Notes under the pieces: model-generated
What the model saw: only the letters and a program-made list of their open reading frames with translations
What the model was told of the DNA's origin: nothing
Databases searched by the model: none
Shown: positions 24,976 to 33,727 of the stretch, in pieces
Position numbering within the stretch: the stretch's first letter is position 1
Layout: each line of letters opens with the position of its first letter
From: Arsukibacterium sp.
GTDB lineage: Bacteria; Pseudomonadota; Gammaproteobacteria; Enterobacterales; Alteromonadaceae
DNA length: 64,000 nt
Direction: 5' to 3'
Assembly (NCBI RefSeq): GCF_018402695.1
Contig: NZ_JAGYIM010000016.1
Coordinates: 1-64,000 of the forward strand
Translations under genes and position numbers: made by a program

Positions 24976-26725
24976 GGCTATTACAGATCCGACAGTTAGT
25001 CGCAGCCTTTATTTTTGAAGGGCGCCGAGAGCGTTCACCGTCTAGTCTAACCTCGTTATAAGTCCAAAGTCTTTTATTTTCCAAAGTCTGAAGCACTGCA
25101 TCCTGCATGAGTCCAGCTGTCATGACACTAACCGATGCGTCATATGGTACGAATGTACTACCACAACTCAGTCGTTTTTCTGATTGCAAATCAACTCCAA
25201 CAAATCTCGAGTCAGTGCCATTCCGGTAAAAAGCCGGATCAGTATGTAAACATTCGTAGCAGGCGCAGCTATCGTCAACAAAGACTTTTGAGACCCGCCC
25301 ATTTCCATCATTGTAACCGTGGATCAGAACAGGTCGTTTCTCTTTACTCAATATGCGCACAACATGAGCCAATCTCTTGGATACTGGTGGACGACCAGTG
25401 GCATCAATCACGATATCGTATTTTGCGAGCTCACAAGGCGTGATAGGAAAACAATCTTCTTTAGCCTGGATCTTAGTGTCAAAGTGAGTCGAGCGTTGCA
25501 GAACTTCTTTCAGACTGGTCGCTTTATTCTGGCCAAAATGCTCAGTATTGAGGCTATGACGGCTAAAGTTGTGGGGCATATAAGTATCGCCGTCAAAAAG
25601 GTCAAGCCTACCTGATCCGCAGCCTGCTCCCGCTCGAACTAATAATGGTGCCAGGTTACCGCCAATAGTGCCGCAGCCAACTAACGCTATGCGTAGTTTA
25701 CCCAGATCTCCAATTTCAGGACGCTTTCGGTTCCGGCTTAGGATTGTTCCTTTGTCCGCACTGGTGACGCAGAGTCTCTTAAAAGCTTTAACACTTTGCC
25801 TTCCACCCAAGAGAACAGCTAGATCTTTGTACTTAGTTGATTTGCGTGCTTTTCCAGGCCTATTCTTAAATCGTTCAAGTGAGATAGCGTTTATATCAAG
25901 CTCTACGTATGCTGCTATTATGGCCTGATTATGAACATCCAGAAGAATGGCATGCTTCTTAACCGGAGCATTAACAAAATGGCTAATAACTTGAGACCAG
26001 GCGCCGTTATCGACGTGAAACAGCCAATCCAACAGCGATTTAAAAGTTTTTGGAGGCCACTCTGCGCCTGAAAGCTTATTCGGTTTAACCTTGATACGGG
26101 CTGTTACAAAAGTATTCCCGTTTGAGCTGAGCTTTCTCTGTTCCATCCAGCGACTAAGCTCGTTCTGCTGGTCTTTGGCGGATACAATCCACTCTGGTTG
26201 AGTATTCTTGATGTCGTTGCTTTCGGCTTTCGCTATCCGACAGATGAGTCCTGAGTTTTCATCGGTCAACAGATAAAGCGACTCACTAGCTAACCAATAG
26301 GCTGCAAATTCTCCCTCAAGCTCTGCGCCGGGTAACGCCGTTGCGCTTATTTGATTTACTGCGCTGTCGAGTGTTTGCTGGATTTGAAGATCGACAACCT
26401 GCAGAGTCCCTTGTAGATCGTTTGGGTTCCAGTCAGCCTCCATCTCTTGTATGTAGCAAAGATAGTAACCGTGATTAATATGCGGTATTAATTTGCCGGA
26501 GTACTGCTCGGGATAAGATATTACATAGGCATATGGCAACTGAATATGCGGGTCGCCGGAAAACCGAAGAGCAACCCTGAAATCTCCCCCTAAGGTTGAG
26601 TACACCTTTACGTAAAAGCCTGATGAATTATCATGCTTCAGCAGGGGGGAATCAGCTGGAATATGCTGTGCTTTGGTGCGTTCAAACCCTAAACATAGTA
26701 AATGGTAATGAAGATCTTCCTGCAA
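24968..26725 (-). CDS. cap2: CBASS E2-E1 fusion protein Cap2
   Basis: A 585-residue ubiquitin-transfer-like enzyme. The N-terminal E2-like domain holds a candidate catalytic Cys90 (HINHGYYLCYIQEMEADWNP), a linker domain follows, and the C-terminal E1/ThiF domain has the nucleotide loop ALVGCGTIGGNLAPLLVRAG, DLFDGDTYMPHNFSRH, and Cys residues in CACYECLHTD and RLSCGSTFVPYD. Cap2 activates the C-terminus of the cyclase and joins it to other molecules, which primes the cyclase. It starts 5 bases after the dncV stop and overlaps cap3. Confidence 0.93.
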   Translation of the reverse strand: MQEDLHYHLLCLGFERTKAQHIPADSPLLKHDNSSGFYVKVYSTLGGDFRVALRFSGDPHIQLPYAYVISYPEQYSGKLIPHINHGYYLCYIQEMEADWNPNDLQGTLQVVDLQIQQTLDSAVNQISATALPGAELEGEFAAYWLASESLYLLTDENSGLICRIAKAESNDIKNTQPEWIVSAKDQQNELSRWMEQRKLSSNGNTFVTARIKVKPNKLSGAEWPPKTFKSLLDWLFHVDNGAWSQVISHFVNAPVKKHAILLDVHNQAIIAAYVELDINAISLERFKNRPGKARKSTKYKDLAVLLGGRQSVKAFKRLCVTSADKGTILSRNRKRPEIGDLGKLRIALVGCGTIGGNLAPLLVRAGAGCGSGRLDLFDGDTYMPHNFSRHSLNTEHFGQNKATSLKEVLQRSTHFDTKIQAKEDCFPITPCELAKYDIVIDATGRPPVSKRLAHVVRILSKEKRPVLIHGYNDGNGRVSKVFVDDSCACYECLHTDPAFYRNGTDSRFVGVDLQSEKRLSCGSTFVPYDASVSVMTAGLMQDAVLQTLENKRLWTYNEVRLDGERSRRPSKIKAATNCRICNSHV

Positions 26726-26730
26726 TTTAG

Positions 26731-28029
26731 TTAACCACTTCTCAGCGTTGAACTGATAGTTGCCGGCGCTGGATCTTTGCGTGGTTCATGCAAAAATGCG
26801 GGCGCAGCTTCCTTCTTCACAATGAGCTCGTGCTTCGTTACACGCTGCCCAAAGGCTTGATTAATCACTATCAGCGCATAGGTATTGCTATGAGCACTTT
26901 CTGCTGTAGATAACACACTTCGTAAATCTAAGAGCTTTGCAACAATTTCTTCTTCCCTTGGTCCATGATTTACCTGGCTAGGAAACAATAGGTCTTTATC
27001 TGTATTGTCTGGACTCTCAATACCCGCTAAGAACTTCTGTGGCAGGTGGTTTGTGACAACCTTCAAGGCATGATTCAAATCGTTGCCTTTAGTCGGATGT
27101 TTATCGAGGATGTCTACAATGGCAGCCATTAAGGATATTGATGATGGTCCTTTCTCTGGCCACTGGGCGTCTCGCCATCCCTTAATAATCCGGCATATTT
27201 TCCGTAAATGCGGACCGATCCTGATACAGGCATCATTAAACCAATTTTCAACAATTTTAGGGTCGCTCTTTCGCCAGGCTTCTACACCATCCCGGATGGC
27301 AAGGTGAACACTTTTGGGATCTAAATTGTAGTCTCGCTTAGCCCTCGCCTCTGAAAACAGAGCGTCTTGATACATATCACTGTTGAAATGAATCGCCTTC
27401 AACGCAGCTTCATTTATCATGAACTTGTCTTCGGGCACTGCGTACATCGGCACATCAATGTGGACATACATTGACGGAATTCGGATGCGACCACATGTGT
27501 TCTTGGCCTCAAATTGCCAACCCTTGTTTTCTGCTACCAATGACTCCAGAGCTGTATCGACAAGTAATATAAGCAAGCTATGCCCTATAGCGGGCTGATC
27601 ATTAAAAATTTCCATCGGCAAATATGTGCCGTCGTCGATGTCCATTTCTTGCGGTGGAGTTGTGTACGGTAGATTAAGGGTGTCGTACGCAAAACTGCCT
27701 TGAGTCCAAAAACGAGGTGATAACTTCTGAAAGGCTTTTCGCTGATTCTCATCCATACTGCTTATCAGCTCTGCTACCTTTTGTAGCGAAGCCGGCGTTA
27801 AATATCTAAATCTCGTGTTTGCTAATCTTTGCCTTATCTCAAAAACTGATAGAGACATAACGAACGTCGTTTTTACGACAGCCTTAGCTTCGTCAAATAC
27901 ATCTCTGATCCGTACACGAACCGTCTTTCTGAGTTCTTTCAATCCGCTATGCTGTGCATCGCTTAACTTTAATTTAGCGACTAGGCCATCGCTCGAATTG
28001 TTATAGTAATTGTGAAAATCCCATGTCAT
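26731..28029 (-). CDS. dncV: CBASS cyclic-dinucleotide synthase DncV (CD-NTase)
   Basis: A 432-residue cGAS/DncV-like nucleotidyltransferase, close to Vibrio cholerae DncV along its whole length (MTWDFHNYY start, PRFWTQGSFAYDTLN, QEMDIDDGTYLPM, HSLLILLVDTALESLVAEN, KICRIIKGWRDAQWPEKGPS). The active site is intact: G111-S112, D130, D132 and a third acid at D192 (VHIDVPMYA). It should make 3'3'-cGAMP or a related dinucleotide on phage infection, which activates the phospholipase CapV. The protein ends in SSTLRSG; the last glycine is the residue that Cap2 uses for conjugation in the Vibrio system. It lies 20 bases after capV. Confidence 0.95.
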   Translation of the reverse strand: MTWDFHNYYNNSSDGLVAKLKLSDAQHSGLKELRKTVRVRIRDVFDEAKAVVKTTFVMSLSVFEIRQRLANTRFRYLTPASLQKVAELISSMDENQRKAFQKLSPRFWTQGSFAYDTLNLPYTTPPQEMDIDDGTYLPMEIFNDQPAIGHSLLILLVDTALESLVAENKGWQFEAKNTCGRIRIPSMYVHIDVPMYAVPEDKFMINEAALKAIHFNSDMYQDALFSEARAKRDYNLDPKSVHLAIRDGVEAWRKSDPKIVENWFNDACIRIGPHLRKICRIIKGWRDAQWPEKGPSSISLMAAIVDILDKHPTKGNDLNHALKVVTNHLPQKFLAGIESPDNTDKDLLFPSQVNHGPREEEIVAKLLDLRSVLSTAESAHSNTYALIVINQAFGQRVTKHELIVKKEAAPAFLHEPRKDPAPATISSTLRSG

Positions 28030-28049
28030 AACTCAACTCCTCGCGCGAT

Positions 28050-29108
28050 TTATAGTGATTTACGGATAAAGGGTTTTGCAGGTTTTGCAAAAAATTTCTT
28101 CAGTTTAGTGTTAGTTGTGTACTCTGTTGTCGCTAGCTGTTTACCACGACTTGATAAATTCTTAAGGCTGGCTTCGCTGGCGTTATCAAGCGTGATATCC
28201 GATGCAGCTTCATTTGGAACAGTGTCATCCAAATAAACGTAATTTTCAGGATTACCTCTGGTTCTAAGCTCTCTGATTAGCATGCTTTTATGTAATATTT
28301 GATTAGCAGTCATTGTCGCCAATACCAACCGCTCACCTTTACCCCATAGGCCAAAGTAACCACCTCTCCACCAGGAGTCTTTAGCTTCTAGTGAAGAAGG
28401 ACTGATTGTGTACTCTTCACCTAGCGTGCCGATATTAAGTATGTGAATGTTCTCCATCTTTGCGTCTGGAAAATCAGATTGCATATCTAAAAACACTTCC
28501 AGCAAACCAATGAAGCTGGGGTTATTCGCTACCAAACCACCATCTGCAAAATAAGAACTTAAATCGGCGCAATAATGCGGAGAAAAATACGTTGGCGCTG
28601 CTGACGTGGCCATTGCCGCATCAATTAGTGTTAGGCGACCATCTCTATTAAACTGAGGGTTATGTGGTGTTTTGAAAAACTGGGGCTTACCGGTAGATAA
28701 ATTGACGGCCGGTATCATCACTCGACGCTCTAAGTCATTAAATGTAACCGACTCTCCAATCATGCTTTCTACGGTGTCCTTTAGCGGCTTACTCGCATAA
28801 CGAGCACTAAAGATTGCTTTAATTGGAGCAAAGAAACGGTTACGTTTTGGGAAAATGAGAGGAGCTTTTTCTCTGAAAACAGTTTCCAGCTCACGTGCAC
28901 TTTTACCGCATGCTAAAGCTAGGGCCAGAATGCCTCCAATCGACGTGCCAGTGATGAGGTCAAAATAATCGCCAACCTTGACATTGGTTGCCCCCGTTTT
29001 GTCTTCAATGATCCGCTCAACTTCAGCCAATACGCTAATCGTAAACAATCCACGAACACCGCCGCCGTTAAGGCTCAGGATTTTGATTTTATAGTCATCG
29101 CTTTGCAT
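28050..29108 (-). CDS. capV: CBASS patatin-like phospholipase effector CapV
   Basis: A 352-residue patatin-type lipase that degrades membrane phospholipids when it binds the cyclic dinucleotide, killing the infected cell. Visible are the oxyanion loop NGGGVRGLFTISVL near the N-terminus, the nucleophile elbow GTSIGG (Ser in G-x-S-x-G) and the catalytic Asp in YFADGGLVANNPSF. It is the first gene of the operon; the 190 bases upstream should hold the promoter. Order and composition match the VSP-1 operon of Vibrio cholerae El Tor. Confidence 0.94.
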   Translation of the reverse strand: MQSDDYKIKILSLNGGGVRGLFTISVLAEVERIIEDKTGATNVKVGDYFDLITGTSIGGILALALACGKSARELETVFREKAPLIFPKRNRFFAPIKAIFSARYASKPLKDTVESMIGESVTFNDLERRVMIPAVNLSTGKPQFFKTPHNPQFNRDGRLTLIDAAMATSAAPTYFSPHYCADLSSYFADGGLVANNPSFIGLLEVFLDMQSDFPDAKMENIHILNIGTLGEEYTISPSSLEAKDSWWRGGYFGLWGKGERLVLATMTANQILHKSMLIRELRTRGNPENYVYLDDTVPNEAASDITLDNASEASLKNLSSRGKQLATTEYTTNTKLKKFFAKPAKPFIRKSL

Positions 29109-29298
29109 GTTATGTCCTGCTCCTTAATGAAGGCCAAACTGTATACTTATACAGATTTTGTTGGCAACTCTTTATTTTTCATCTTTCTGGTAAATCATGT
29201 CGAGGCACGATTTACTTTAAAAGTACTGCGTCCTGTGTGGTTTACCTTAGATCTATTTCTCTGAGGTAAAGCACGCCTCATTACCATTAAAGGGTGGG

Positions 29299-30060
29299 TT
29301 ACTGAGTAATCCACAGAGCAATTTTTCCGCTTACCAGCAAAAACGATAAAGTAAAAAACAATGCAGTGACGATATAAGCCCCTTTACCGGAAAACCTAAA
29401 CGTTATACGAGTTAGAAAAAACCACACGTTAGATGTGGAGCTGTAATTGCGCTGATTCATTAACGAGAGGTAATGCAGTAAATTGAGAGTGTTGATAATT
29501 GCCACAAGGACCAACAAACACACGCCCAGTACATGAGAGATGACTAAGTAACGCCCATATTGTGTTAGCGAGGTAAAGAATTTAGTGATGTGGTTATTCT
29601 GTGCTAACGCAACTAAATCAGGGGTTATTTTCTGTTTGGCGATAGCCAAAACCATTAAGCACAAAACAAGAATTGCTGTTGGTACAGCGACTCGCACAAA
29701 CCAGTCACTGCTTGTAAAATGGCCTTTGATTGCTGACATAAAGAAACACGTTAAGCCAAAAGCAGTCATCGAAATCAAAGCCATTTGAATATAAGCAAGA
29801 ACCTCTGGAGCGAACTGCAGGTACTTCCAGACAACAAAAGCCATTAAAATGGCGACACCAAAAACCTCACCTCCATCGCTTTGGCTCCTTCTATTGACCC
29901 TAGTGCGTTCAATAAAAACTCTGCGGGTCTCTACAACCGTGATCGTTGCGGCGGCTGATGGTCTTGCTGACAGGCCGGCGAATAGAGCACCAAAGACAAC
30001 TCCCATAAGCGGAGAAAATAGAAAACTTTGTAGCACGGAATTTGAGAAAATTTCTAACAT
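29299..30060 (-). CDS. Multi-pass membrane protein, unrecognised
   Basis: A 253-residue inner-membrane protein with about six hydrophobic segments (among them VFGVAILMAFVVWKYLQF, VAVPTAILVLCLMVLAIA, YLVISHVLGVCLLVLVAI and the C-terminal YIVTALFFTLSFLLVSGKIA) and a basic loop (RRVFIERTRVNRRSQSD) after the first. No family is recognised and no catalytic motif is seen. It lies 190 bases upstream of capV on the same strand and 32 bases downstream of the YegP gene, so it could be a membrane component of a defence unit or an unrelated passenger. Confidence 0.6.
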   Translation of the reverse strand: MLEIFSNSVLQSFLFSPLMGVVFGALFAGLSARPSAAATITVVETRRVFIERTRVNRRSQSDGGEVFGVAILMAFVVWKYLQFAPEVLAYIQMALISMTAFGLTCFFMSAIKGHFTSSDWFVRVAVPTAILVLCLMVLAIAKQKITPDLVALAQNNHITKFFTSLTQYGRYLVISHVLGVCLLVLVAIINTLNLLHYLSLMNQRNYSSTSNVWFFLTRITFRFSGKGAYIVTALFFTLSFLLVSGKIALWITQ

Positions 30061-30092
30061 ACAACCCCCAAAGTAAGCTAAGGCATAAAGCC

Positions 30093-30443
30093 TTAGCTAA
30101 ACGCTCTGTGAGTTGTTAAATCGACAACCGGCGCGTCCGGTGCATCACGTTTCACAGCAGCAATTCCGTTGTTCCTGGCTGCTTCGGTGGTATACATTTC
30201 ACTGACACCAATTACCTGTCCATTGGTGGCACTTAAAGTGAAAAAGTATTGATCATTACGCGATACTTTTTTGCTGTAATAGACATCATACGGCGCATGC
30301 GTTTTAACAGATTGCACGCCATTAAGGCAGTTGGCTTTGGTTGTGTACCCTTCGCTTGCCAGGATAATTTCATGATTGGCTGCTTTCAGGCGGAAATAAT
30401 ATTGACTGTTCGTCCCCAAAAAAACTTCAAAACGTTTTGACAT
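30093..30443 (-). CDS. yegP: YegP-family protein (two DUF1508 repeats)
   Basis: A 116-residue protein made of two tandem repeats of about 50 residues, each with the pattern of YegP/DUF1508: FEVFLGTNSQYYFRLKAANH ... ILASEGYTTKANCLNGVQSV, then YFFTLSATNGQVIGVSEMYT ... AARNNGIAAVK. The function of the family is unknown. The ATG at 30443 is used because GAGGA lies about 9 bases upstream; a longer frame starts at 30476. YegP proteins are common in chromosomes and in mobile DNA; here it heads a minus-strand pair with the membrane protein. Confidence 0.85.
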   Translation of the reverse strand: MSKRFEVFLGTNSQYYFRLKAANHEIILASEGYTTKANCLNGVQSVKTHAPYDVYYSKKVSRNDQYFFTLSATNGQVIGVSEMYTTEAARNNGIAAVKRDAPDAPVVDLTTHRAFS

Positions 30444-30587
30444 TGTTGTGTCCTCATATAAGTTAATTGCTATCAACTGATAAGCACTGAGCTTTTTCTA
30501 TCAGTGCTTATTAACTAAAGACTGAGGTAATTTATTTTCTGGACATTGTCCTGAAAATATTTTTTTTGCGTCATTAAGGAATGAGTA

Positions 30588-31175
30588 GTGAGTAAGGAAT
30601 ATTCGTATTTATCTGTTGATCAGTTTCTACAGGGCTACCAGGCATTAACAGATGGAGATGTAAGTCGGCTCGTTGGAGTTTGCTACAGTCTTCGTAATGT
30701 CTACCGCTTGCAGCTGGAACCCAAAGATTTAATGCAAGAGGCACTTACCAGGATAATTGGGAGTGAGCGCAGAATTCCGGAGGATGTTCCGCTGGTCGCC
30801 GGGATCGCTAATGTCATAAAGAGCATTGCAAACGATCTTGTGAACTCGGCGTCTAATAGAGCGTGGCAATTAGAAGTGGTGTCTGACGAAACCGACGAGG
30901 CAATGAGTGACGTTTCCGTTTTTGGCGCGTCACCTGAAGACGAGTTGCTGGAAGAGCAAGAGGTTGCCGCTGTTACCGAGAAAGTTAAAGCAATCTTTGT
31001 ATGCTTTGAAAATGACTCTGAAGTCTTAAGTCTTCTTCGTTCGATAACGAAAGGACTTAAAGCAAGGGACATAGTGAAGAACACTTTTGGTGGTAGCCAG
31101 GTCAAATACGATACCACGCGGAAAAGGTTAATGAGAGGGATAGCTAAAATGAAGGTTGAAGGAGCAGAGATATGA
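30588..31175 (+). CDS. RNA polymerase sigma factor-like protein
   Basis: A 195-residue protein with the two-part layout of small sigma factors: a region-2-like segment (LQLEPKDLMQEALTRIIGSE and following helix) and a C-terminal region-4-like helix-turn-helix (LLRSITKGLKARDIVKNTFG followed by VKYDTTRKRLMRGIAKM), joined by an acidic linker with SPEDELLEEQEV. It starts with GTG. It may drive transcription of its own operon or of island genes. The stop overlaps the next gene in an ATGA. The two downstream genes encode a small acidic protein and an ImmA/IrrE peptidase, which suggests a signalled, protease-controlled switch. Confidence 0.68.
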   Translation: MSKEYSYLSVDQFLQGYQALTDGDVSRLVGVCYSLRNVYRLQLEPKDLMQEALTRIIGSERRIPEDVPLVAGIANVIKSIANDLVNSASNRAWQLEVVSDETDEAMSDVSVFGASPEDELLEEQEVAAVTEKVKAIFVCFENDSEVLSLLRSITKGLKARDIVKNTFGGSQVKYDTTRKRLMRGIAKMKVEGAEI

Positions 31176-31609
31176 GCAGGAAAAGCGCACATGAAAACCT
31201 CAGTGACTTCATTATCGACGATATTCTGATGTTAAGTGACGATGAGATTGAGTCAGAATTGCAGATTATGGGGATCAATGTAGATGAAAAAGTTAGCGAG
31301 TTTCGCCAGCTTATGGATGCCCCATCACTTGAATATCGTAAAGCGCGTTTGAGAAATGCTAAAGCTCAGTCTGAAAAATGCACTGATATAAAGTCTTCTG
31401 CGAATGTTGTTATCGAAAATTTTAAGGCCGCGGGAAAAGACATCCGAGCGGTACTTACTGAGCTCGTTTTCAGTGGGCAAGTGCCGGCACAGATAACGAT
31501 GGCTTTTCGTGATGGTAAGGAAATCAGTGACGAAGAAGCAGAGAGCATATTAGAAGATTTGATTAGCCTGGGGGTCGTAAAGGATGACGAATCTGGCCGT
31601 TCAAAATGA
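31172..31609 (+). CDS. Acidic helical protein between sigma-like and ImmA/IrrE genes, unrecognised
   Basis: A 145-residue cytoplasmic protein, strongly acidic and helical at both ends (FIIDDILMLSDDEIESELQI; DGKEISDEEAESILEDLISL). I know no named family. Its place between a sigma-like gene (4-base overlap) and an ImmA/IrrE peptidase gene (26-base overlap) suggests an anti-sigma or antitoxin-like partner that the peptidase could cleave; this is inference from context only. Confidence 0.55.
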   Translation: MSRKSAHENLSDFIIDDILMLSDDEIESELQIMGINVDEKVSEFRQLMDAPSLEYRKARLRNAKAQSEKCTDIKSSANVVIENFKAAGKDIRAVLTELVFSGQVPAQITMAFRDGKEISDEEAESILEDLISLGVVKDDESGRSK

Positions 31610-32387
31610 GGTATTCAAGCTCTATTATGAGTTGGGTATTACTGAACCTGGTGAAATTGATCTTGAAGCAATTGCTTTTTACAAAGACGCGGTAGTAAAA
31701 CGAAAGCCATTAACTGGTTGCGAAGCTCGTATAATAGGTGTGGATAGCAAGGCTATTATCACGGTTAATGAGGGTTCTTCATCGGAGCGACAGAACTTTT
31801 CTATAGGCCATGAGTTAGGGCATTGGTTTAAAGACAGAGGAAAAATCGGCAACCTCTGCTCAAAGTCAGATATGGATGAAAGCTGCGGGCAAAAAATAAA
31901 ACACAACGAAAAGGTCGCAAACAGCTTTGCATCAGAATTGATTATGCCGAACTTTATGATGAAAAAGCTTATTCTTGGGCGACCGTTTACCCTTGATTCG
32001 ATCCGGGAAATCAAAAGCCAGTTCTGTGGTAGTTTTATCGTAACGCTCCGACGATTGATTGCGATGGATACTTATATGGGCTTTTTTGCATCATATGATC
32101 GCGAGGGGAACAGAAATTATTTCAATCCGTCACCCAGCTTACCTGGCGAATTTTTTCCACCGAGATGTGCTCCGGTAGGCTCGGCTATCCATACCTTATT
32201 GCGTGACAATCGAGAAATGGGTCCTACCGTTGTTGACGGTAATACATGGTGTAGAGGCGATTTGGCGAGCAATGCGGTGGTGCACGAACATGCATTTCAT
32301 TACTTTGAAGATGAATTTCTAACCTTGGTTTGGTGGCAAGATGATGAGCCAATATGGCGTCACATGGAACGAAAGGGCGAGCTGTAA
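31584..32387 (+). CDS. ImmA/IrrE-family metallo-endopeptidase
   Basis: A 267-residue cytoplasmic zinc peptidase with HELGH (H76, E77, H80) in NFSIGHELGHWFKDRG and a third acidic ligand likely in KVANSFASELIMP, the usual COG2856 layout. Members cleave repressors: ImmA cuts the ICEBs1 repressor and IrrE cuts DdrO. The C-terminal 120 residues (PSPSLPGEFFPPRCAPVGSA, DDEPIWRHMERKGEL) are not part of the core. It overlaps the gene before it by 26 bases, so the three genes form one operon. The likely target is the sigma-like or the acidic protein. Confidence 0.85.
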   Translation: MTNLAVQNEVFKLYYELGITEPGEIDLEAIAFYKDAVVKRKPLTGCEARIIGVDSKAIITVNEGSSSERQNFSIGHELGHWFKDRGKIGNLCSKSDMDESCGQKIKHNEKVANSFASELIMPNFMMKKLILGRPFTLDSIREIKSQFCGSFIVTLRRLIAMDTYMGFFASYDREGNRNYFNPSPSLPGEFFPPRCAPVGSAIHTLLRDNREMGPTVVDGNTWCRGDLASNAVVHEHAFHYFEDEFLTLVWWQDDEPIWRHMERKGEL

Positions 32388-32445
32388 GCCTTTGCATAAA
32401 AATGCTCAGTTATCGGCTCAAATGTACATTGAGGAGGCATAGTAG

Positions 32446-32835
32446 TTGTCAAAATTAGAAGCTCTTATCGATAACGCACAAGCGTATGCGGAAATGCACG
32501 CGAAGCGTTGCTCTGAATTAATCTTGAAAGATGGTCTCTCTGCTGCTTTAAAATACTGTCAGGAGCAAGGAGTAGAGCCGCCACAGTGTTCGCTTACAGC
32601 TGACTCTAGGAATGCCAAAATGCTCAGAGAGAAAGCAGCCAGAATGCTGTGTGAAACCAGATGGTGGGAAAGGCGGTTGGGCGTGAAGGCAGGACGTGAT
32701 TTTGAGTATCGACAGATAATTGAAGGGAAAGTGACAAACATCATTTCAGATGAATCTTTAGAATACTATTTATCTAAAAAAACGTCGCTAGTTTTCAGAG
32801 CGCCAGAAGGTCGAGTATGGTATTTAGAGATTTAA
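32446..32835 (+). CDS. Small unknown protein, weakly like a phage replication protein N-terminus
   Basis: A 129-residue protein that starts with TTG behind a strong site (GAGGAGG, 8 bases away). The segment MLCETRWWERRLGVKAGRDF recalls the KWW..RL.. segment near the N-terminus of P2-type GpA replication endonucleases, but the catalytic part of that family is absent. It could be a remnant or a small regulator. Its end overlaps the next gene by 19 bases, and the pair is likely translated together. Confidence 0.4.
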   Translation: MSKLEALIDNAQAYAEMHAKRCSELILKDGLSAALKYCQEQGVEPPQCSLTADSRNAKMLREKAARMLCETRWWERRLGVKAGRDFEYRQIIEGKVTNIISDESLEYYLSKKTSLVFRAPEGRVWYLEI

Positions 32836-33608
32836 AAGGGAAGAAAATCACTCTGTTTGAGATGTGGCAACCATTTCGGCAATCAATATTACACCGCCAC
32901 AAATTTTATGTTGAACAAGCCCGCGTTCGATTATTTTCGCAGTTCGACAATATTCAAGAGGATGCTTTTGAAGCTTCGGAGGAGTGGTTAGAGGCTCAGT
33001 CACGTCATTTCGATCCCGATAGACATGACCCAGCAGACTTATGTGAGCGCGCCAATAACATACAAATTGAGTTTTACCAGTTACTTGTCGATATACATGA
33101 ACGGACGCGCCTTAGCGTGGTTGCTGGTATTTATCATGAATGGGAAAAGCAATTCCGGCAATGGACTCATGATGAAATAAGACGTTGGTATCGCGGTGAA
33201 AATGTACTGTCAAAGATATGGTCAGTCGACGTTGGAAAACTCGCAGAGCTCTTCGCCTGCCTTGGATGGAATTTTAAAAATGAAAGCTATTTTCCGAAGT
33301 TGAATGCATGTCGTTTGGTGGTCAATGTATTTAAACATGGTGACGGCAGTTCACTCAATGAACTTAAGCAACGTAATCCAGAATATCTGTTTAATCCATT
33401 GCAAAACTTTGATGATATGTTTTCCGATGTAAATCATCTCGACCACACGGCATTAAAGGTTAGCGATGAGCATATCCGGGAATTTTCCGACGCGATAGCA
33501 GTGTTCTGGCAAGACGTACCCGAGCAAATAGTCAACGTACCTGAAGCATCTTTACCAAACTGGTTTGAGCGTGCAGTTGAGAGTGATAGAAAAGCCAACG
33601 ACAAGTGA
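32817..33608 (+). CDS. Unknown protein, possible HEPN-like domain
   Basis: A 263-residue cytoplasmic, helical protein. Near residue 165 it reads KLNACRLVVNVFKHGDGSSL, which resembles the N-x-x-K-H-G end of the RNA-cutting motif of HEPN domains (R-x4-6-H), with R170 and H178. HEPN proteins are common toxins and nucleases in defence islands, but the rest of the domain cannot be confirmed by eye. AGAAGG precedes the ATG by 6 bases; the gene overlaps the small protein before it. The Gabija operon starts 119 bases downstream on the same strand. Confidence 0.5.
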   Translation: MVFRDLKGKKITLFEMWQPFRQSILHRHKFYVEQARVRLFSQFDNIQEDAFEASEEWLEAQSRHFDPDRHDPADLCERANNIQIEFYQLLVDIHERTRLSVVAGIYHEWEKQFRQWTHDEIRRWYRGENVLSKIWSVDVGKLAELFACLGWNFKNESYFPKLNACRLVVNVFKHGDGSSLNELKQRNPEYLFNPLQNFDDMFSDVNHLDHTALKVSDEHIREFSDAIAVFWQDVPEQIVNVPEASLPNWFERAVESDRKANDK

Positions 33609-33727
33609 AAGCTTCCACCACTTCCATTGTTTAGGACTCTACTCGTTAACATCGAATCAAAATATGTAGTGTCAGCTTTTGAATTCTCATATAGTGCAGA
33701 TAGTTGGTACAGAAAAGTTGCTCAAAT

